Shown piece after piece: positions 60,840 through 64,000 of a stretch of DNA of 64,000 bases. Origin of the DNA: Paludibacteraceae bacterium. GTDB taxonomy: Bacteria; Bacteroidota; Bacteroidia; Bacteroidales; Paludibacteraceae. Location: the NCBI GenBank assembly GCA_905235225.1, contig CAJOKE010000005.1, forward strand, positions 1-64,000. Reading direction: 5' to 3'. The position numbers and the translations under genes are program-made. The notes below the pieces were generated by a model that was not told where the DNA came from, ran no database searches, and was given only the letters and a program-made list of their open reading frames with translations. Within the stretch, counting starts at the first letter, position 1, and every line of letters begins with the position of its first letter.

Positions 60840-61216
60840 TCCTGAATGCTTGGTAAGAAAGCTATTTCATTGTTAGTGACATGGGCGAAAACGGTCTGCG
60901 GTCCGTTATGAAGAATAAGATACGGTACATTGAGCTGGCGGTTATAGACGACTGCCTGGTCAAGTGTTTTCTGCGTGAGCGGAACCGTTTCCGCCTTGAA
61001 CTCGATGAGAACCAATGGCGTCAGATCCTTCGTATAGACGATGGCGTCGGCGCGTTTGTTTTGCAAGGGGACTTCGACAGCAATGAGGTTCATCGGATAG
61101 CCGAAATGGTCTACGAGGCGGTGCAGAAAATTCTGCCGAACCCACTCTTCGGGAGTGAGCCGGACATATTTTCTGCGCCAGTCACAAAAGACCTGTCCGT
61201 TTTGCGTCCGAATCAT
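60818..61216 (-). CDS. Orphan HsdR N-terminal-like nuclease-fold protein
   Basis: 132 residues from the ATG at 61216; an upstream in-frame codon lies inside glnS. Matches the type I restriction R-subunit N-terminal domain (HSDR_N_2): VRLTPEEWVRQNFLHRLVDH, NKRADAIVYTKDLTPLVLIE, FKAETVPLTQKTLDQAVVYN, with a PD-(D/E)xK-like D...E-x-K arrangement (RADAIVY ... LIEFKAE). No helicase, M or S subunit is near. It is a conserved small Bacteroidetes protein between glnS and phoH; the role is unknown. Confidence 0.82.
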   Translation of the reverse strand: MIRTQNGQVFCDWRRKYVRLTPEEWVRQNFLHRLVDHFGYPMNLIAVEVPLQNKRADAIVYTKDLTPLVLIEFKAETVPLTQKTLDQAVVYNRQLNVPYLILHNGPQTVFAHVTNNEIAFLPSIQEWNQLSN

Positions 61217-61229
61217 TACGCCCTGTATG

Positions 61230-62927
61230 TTACTTTTGCCAGTTATCTTTGAGCGAAGCAGTGCGGTTGAAGATGAGATGCTGCGGTGTGCTGTCATCAT
61301 CAACGACGAAGTAGCCCTGTTTGAGGAACTGGAAGTGGTCCTGCACCTTAGCCTGAGCGAGTGAGGGTTCGACTTTCGCGGTTACGATTTTGAGGCTATC
61401 GGGGTTAAGGAGTTCACGGAAATCGCGCTCATCGGCAGATGGGTTCTCCACCGCGAAGAGGCGGTCATACAAGCGTACTTCGGCATCCATAGCCGAGCTG
61501 CATTCCACCCAGTTGATGGTAGCTTTTGTTTTGCGGTTGCCGCCTTCGGTTCCGGATTTGGAATCAGGGTCATAGGTAGCAAAAACAGTTGTGATATTTC
61601 CGTTGGCATCCTTCTCGCAGCCGGTAGCCTGGATGATATATGAAGCCTTGAGTCTGACTTCGCGTCCGCCCGGGCTGAGACGATAGAACTTATTGTCCGC
61701 CTGCTCGAGGAAGTCAGCACGTTCGATATAGAGTTCCTTGGCAAAGCGCATTTCACGTGTACCCAGTTCGGGATGACCGTCGATATTCTCGGCAACGAGG
61801 ATTTCCGGCTTGTCCGGAGATTCCGGGTAGTTGGTTATAATCAGCTTCACGGGATCGAAGATGGCACATACCCGCGGGGCGGTCTCTTTGAGATCCTCAC
61901 GGATAGTGTGTTCCAGCAGTCCCTGGTCAATCATGCCCTCAACCTTGGTATAACCAATCTTATCCATGAAGGTTCTGATAGCGCGAGCCGTGTAGCCACG
62001 CCGGCGCAGTCCGCAAACAGTCGGCATACGCGGGTCATCCCAGCCGGCGACCAGTCCTTCTTTGACGAGTTGCAGCATTTTGCGCTTCGACATGACTGTA
62101 TAGGTAATATTGAGTCGGTTGAACTCGCGCTGTTTGGGGCGATAATCCGGTCCGTAGGGTGAAAGTCCGGCGAAGTTAGGTCCGGTGATCTGGTCAAGGA
62201 AGTAGTCATAAAGAGGACGGTGTACCTCAAACTCCAAGGTACAGATAGAGTGTGTAACGCCCTCGAAGTAGTCAGACTGTCCGTGTGCAAAATCGTACAT
62301 GGGATAGACATTCCAGCGTCGCCCGGTTCTGTGGTGCGGATGGGAAGTGATGATACGGTACATAATCGGGTCGCGGAAGTGCATGTTGGGATTCGCCATG
62401 TCAATCTTGGCACGCAGAACCATCTTTCCTTCCTCGATTTCACCATTCTGCATGGCTTGGAACAAGCGCAAGTTCTCCTCTACAGGACGGTCGCGATAAG
62501 GCGAAGCGACACCGGGTTCGGTAGGCGTGCCTTTCTGCTCGGCAATCTGTTCGGGGGTTTGCTCGTCCACATAGGCTTTACCTTCTTTTATAAAGCGGAT
62601 AGCAAGGTCATAGAGCTGCTCGAAATAGTCAGAGGCATAGAAGATCTTGCCCCATTTGAATCCGAGCCACGCGATGTCGCGCTCAATCGTCTCGACATAC
62701 TCGGTATCTTCTTTGGCAGGGTTGGTATCGTCAAAACGCAGATTGCAGACACCGTTGTACTTCTCTGCGATACCGAAATCCATACATATCGCCTTGACGT
62801 GACCGATATGCAGGTAGCCGTTCGGCTCCGGCGGGAAACGTGTTTGGATACGACCGTTATTTACTCCTTCTGCAAGGTCTTTCTCTACGATTTGCTCAAT
62901 GAAATTGAGACTGCGTTCTTCTTCCAT
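61230..62927 (-). CDS. glnS: Glutaminyl-tRNA synthetase
   Basis: 565 residues, the usual GlnRS length. Class I signatures: FPPEPNGYLHIGHVKAICMD (HIGH at 40-43) and the KMSKS-like VMSKRKMLQLVKEG, plus the GlnRS-specific FDDTNPAKEDTEYVETIERD and RDPIMYRIITSHPHHRTGRR. The C-terminal anticodon-binding beta barrels are complete. Same operon as lpxA upstream. Confidence 0.97.
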   Translation of the reverse strand: MEEERSLNFIEQIVEKDLAEGVNNGRIQTRFPPEPNGYLHIGHVKAICMDFGIAEKYNGVCNLRFDDTNPAKEDTEYVETIERDIAWLGFKWGKIFYASDYFEQLYDLAIRFIKEGKAYVDEQTPEQIAEQKGTPTEPGVASPYRDRPVEENLRLFQAMQNGEIEEGKMVLRAKIDMANPNMHFRDPIMYRIITSHPHHRTGRRWNVYPMYDFAHGQSDYFEGVTHSICTLEFEVHRPLYDYFLDQITGPNFAGLSPYGPDYRPKQREFNRLNITYTVMSKRKMLQLVKEGLVAGWDDPRMPTVCGLRRRGYTARAIRTFMDKIGYTKVEGMIDQGLLEHTIREDLKETAPRVCAIFDPVKLIITNYPESPDKPEILVAENIDGHPELGTREMRFAKELYIERADFLEQADNKFYRLSPGGREVRLKASYIIQATGCEKDANGNITTVFATYDPDSKSGTEGGNRKTKATINWVECSSAMDAEVRLYDRLFAVENPSADERDFRELLNPDSLKIVTAKVEPSLAQAKVQDHFQFLKQGYFVVDDDSTPQHLIFNRTASLKDNWQK

Positions 62928-62958
62928 AAGTGTATTCTGTTTTTCAAAAATTCAAGAC

Positions 62959-63732
62959 TTAATGTCCGCGGATGACCCCGCGTGGTGATGATTTGACGAA
63001 GTTAACGATTTGATTCCGTGTCTCGCTTTCGGGAACGGTTTCAAGGATACGCTCGACCGCCTGCGACATGTTCAGCCCGCTTTGGTAAAGGATGCGGTAA
63101 ATCATGTGGATGGACTCAATCTGTTCCTCGGAGAATCCTCTGCGGTGCAAACCGACGGAGTTCAATCCGCAGTAGCAAATGGGGTCCCTCCCCGCCAAGA
63201 CATACGGGGGAACGTCCTTCAGCACCTTGGTGCCACCCTGAATCATGACATATGAGCCGACATGGCTGAACTGGTGAACCAACGTACCACCGCCCAGAAC
63301 GGCACAATCGTCCAAAACGACCTCTCCGGCAAGTTGGGTGAGGTTGGACATAATATTATGATTACCGACGGAACAGTCATGCGCCACATGGCAATACGCC
63401 ATAATAAGGTTACCGTCACCGATGACGGTTTTACCCATGGAAGCGGTACCACGGTGAACAGTACAACATTCGCGGAAGACATTATTATCGCCGATAATGG
63501 TGTATGTCAATTCGCCATGGAACTTGAGGTCCTGAGGAACAGCTCCAATCACTGCCGAGGGGAAAATATGGCAGTTCTTACCAATACGGGTATGCGCACA
63601 AATTGTGGCATTAGCGTCCACCACTGTTCCGGCACCAATCTCGACATCATCGTCGATAAACACAAACGGTCCGATTTGGGCGGTCTCATCTATTTTTGCG
63701 TTCGGGTGAACGCAAGCTAAGGCATGTATCAT
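62959..63732 (-). CDS. lpxA: UDP-N-acetylglucosamine acyltransferase LpxA
   Basis: 257 residues. Left-handed beta-helix hexapeptide repeats through about residue 190, the catalytic His in YCHVAHDCSVGNHNI, the acyl-binding HQFSHVGSYVMIQGGTKV region, then the helical C-terminal domain (GLNSVGLHRRGFSEEQIESI). First step of lipid A synthesis. Separated by 29 bp from lpxC. Confidence 0.96.
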   Translation of the reverse strand: MIHALACVHPNAKIDETAQIGPFVFIDDDVEIGAGTVVDANATICAHTRIGKNCHIFPSAVIGAVPQDLKFHGELTYTIIGDNNVFRECCTVHRGTASMGKTVIGDGNLIMAYCHVAHDCSVGNHNIMSNLTQLAGEVVLDDCAVLGGGTLVHQFSHVGSYVMIQGGTKVLKDVPPYVLAGRDPICYCGLNSVGLHRRGFSEEQIESIHMIYRILYQSGLNMSQAVERILETVPESETRNQIVNFVKSSPRGVIRGH

Positions 63733-63761
63733 TATTATTTTAGCATTATATATTTACGATT

Positions 63762-64000
63762 TTATTTAATCATGCGGCGAAGTTGCTTGGCGCAAGCGGT
63801 GTTAAAGCCGTGTCCGGGGCAACGTGCCTCTATTTTGGCGCGAATACGCACCCCGACCAAAGCAAGGTCACCAATGACATCCAGGAGTTTGTGGCGTGAG
63901 GGTTCGTTCTCATACAAAAGCGGACTGAGATAGCCAAGTTTGGAAGCGTCCAAGTGCGGTTGGTTCAGTTTGTCCGTCATTTTATCCAAAACCCGCTGGG
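63762..64000 (-). CDS. lpxC: UDP-3-O-acyl-N-acetylglucosamine deacetylase LpxC, C-terminal part (runs off the window)
   Basis: The last about 80 residues of LpxC: LLYENEPSRHKLLDVIGDLA (catalytic His region HKLLDVIGDL), RIRAKIEARCPGHGFNTACA, ending KQLRRMIK then stop. The start lies beyond the window. In Bacteroidales such as Bacteroides, LpxC is usually fused to FabZ. Here the frame stops straight after the LpxC domain and lpxA begins 29 bp later, so this is a stand-alone LpxC. Confidence 0.9.
   Translation of the reverse strand, partial: QRVLDKMTDKLNQPHLDASKLGYLSPLLYENEPSRHKLLDVIGDLALVGVRIRAKIEARCPGHGFNTACAKQLRRMIK

Overview
The window looks like chromosome from an uncultured Bacteroidales (Bacteroidota) bacterium. 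Evidence for this includes many promoters of the Bacteroidetes form (TTG, about 20 bp, then TAnnTTTG), lipoproteins with Bacteroidetes lipoboxes, a type IX secretion C-terminal domain, a DUF5683 protein next to parAB, a TonB-linked receptor remnant with a carboxypeptidase-regulatory-like plug extension, and a GlnRS of the eukaryote-like type. Genes are tightly packed, with many 1-4 bp start/stop overlaps.

Layout. 0-6.3 kb is a worn accessory stretch. It has a flavoprotein, an alpha/beta-hydrolase lipoprotein, a deleted zeta-type toxin beside its intact small partner, two duplicated small lipoproteins, a truncated cupin, a DHH phosphoesterase, a TPM-domain membrane protein, and a heavy-metal-binding protein next to a wrecked TonB receptor. 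6.7-19.6 kb is one long rightward run: a LysM/substrate-binding-like protein, an outer-membrane barrel, a GT9 glycosyltransferase, ParA, ParB, DUF5683, MltD, a MerR-type regulator, then a YfhO/GtrA/FAD-oxidoreductase/membrane-protein group. 19.5-25.7 kb is a leftward operon that appears to make and transfer a CDP-linked alditol or amino-alcohol phosphate (cytidylyltransferase, KdsC-like phosphatase, HisC-like PLP enzyme, HAD phosphatase, ATP-grasp protein, TagB/TagF-like transferase, GT2). 25.7-29.7 kb is a rightward operon for nucleotide-activated D-glycero-D-manno-heptose (GT4, HddA, GmhA, HddC-GmhB fusion). 29.7-37.1 kb is a leftward polysaccharide operon (Wzx, Wzy, four glycosyltransferases) ending in thiL. 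After it come tRNA-Ala(GGC), a FemAB/GNAT-like protein, an asparagine-synthase-like protein and a second flippase. 41.6-44.4 kb is a TonB-family protein plus RecG. 44.4-57.0 kb is a leftward operon dominated by a gene of about 10.7 kb for an M6-protease/multi-module type IX cargo. That gene is broken by two frameshifts and is followed by a glycine-rich membrane protein, a small membrane protein, an S24/S26-like peptidase and a PqqD-like protein. 57.5-59.9 kb holds another secreted modular protein behind a purine-only leader. 59.9-64 kb is a leftward housekeeping operon: lpxC (running off the window), lpxA, glnS, an orphan HsdR-N-like protein and phoH.

Together the central 30 kb builds surface glycans (heptose, CDP-alditol-type substituents, Wzx/Wzy polymer), and the right third supplies very large secreted cell-surface proteins. 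A recurrent feature not explained by the genes is a set of intergenic tandem repeats with an 11-bp period. The unit sequence differs at each of five sites.
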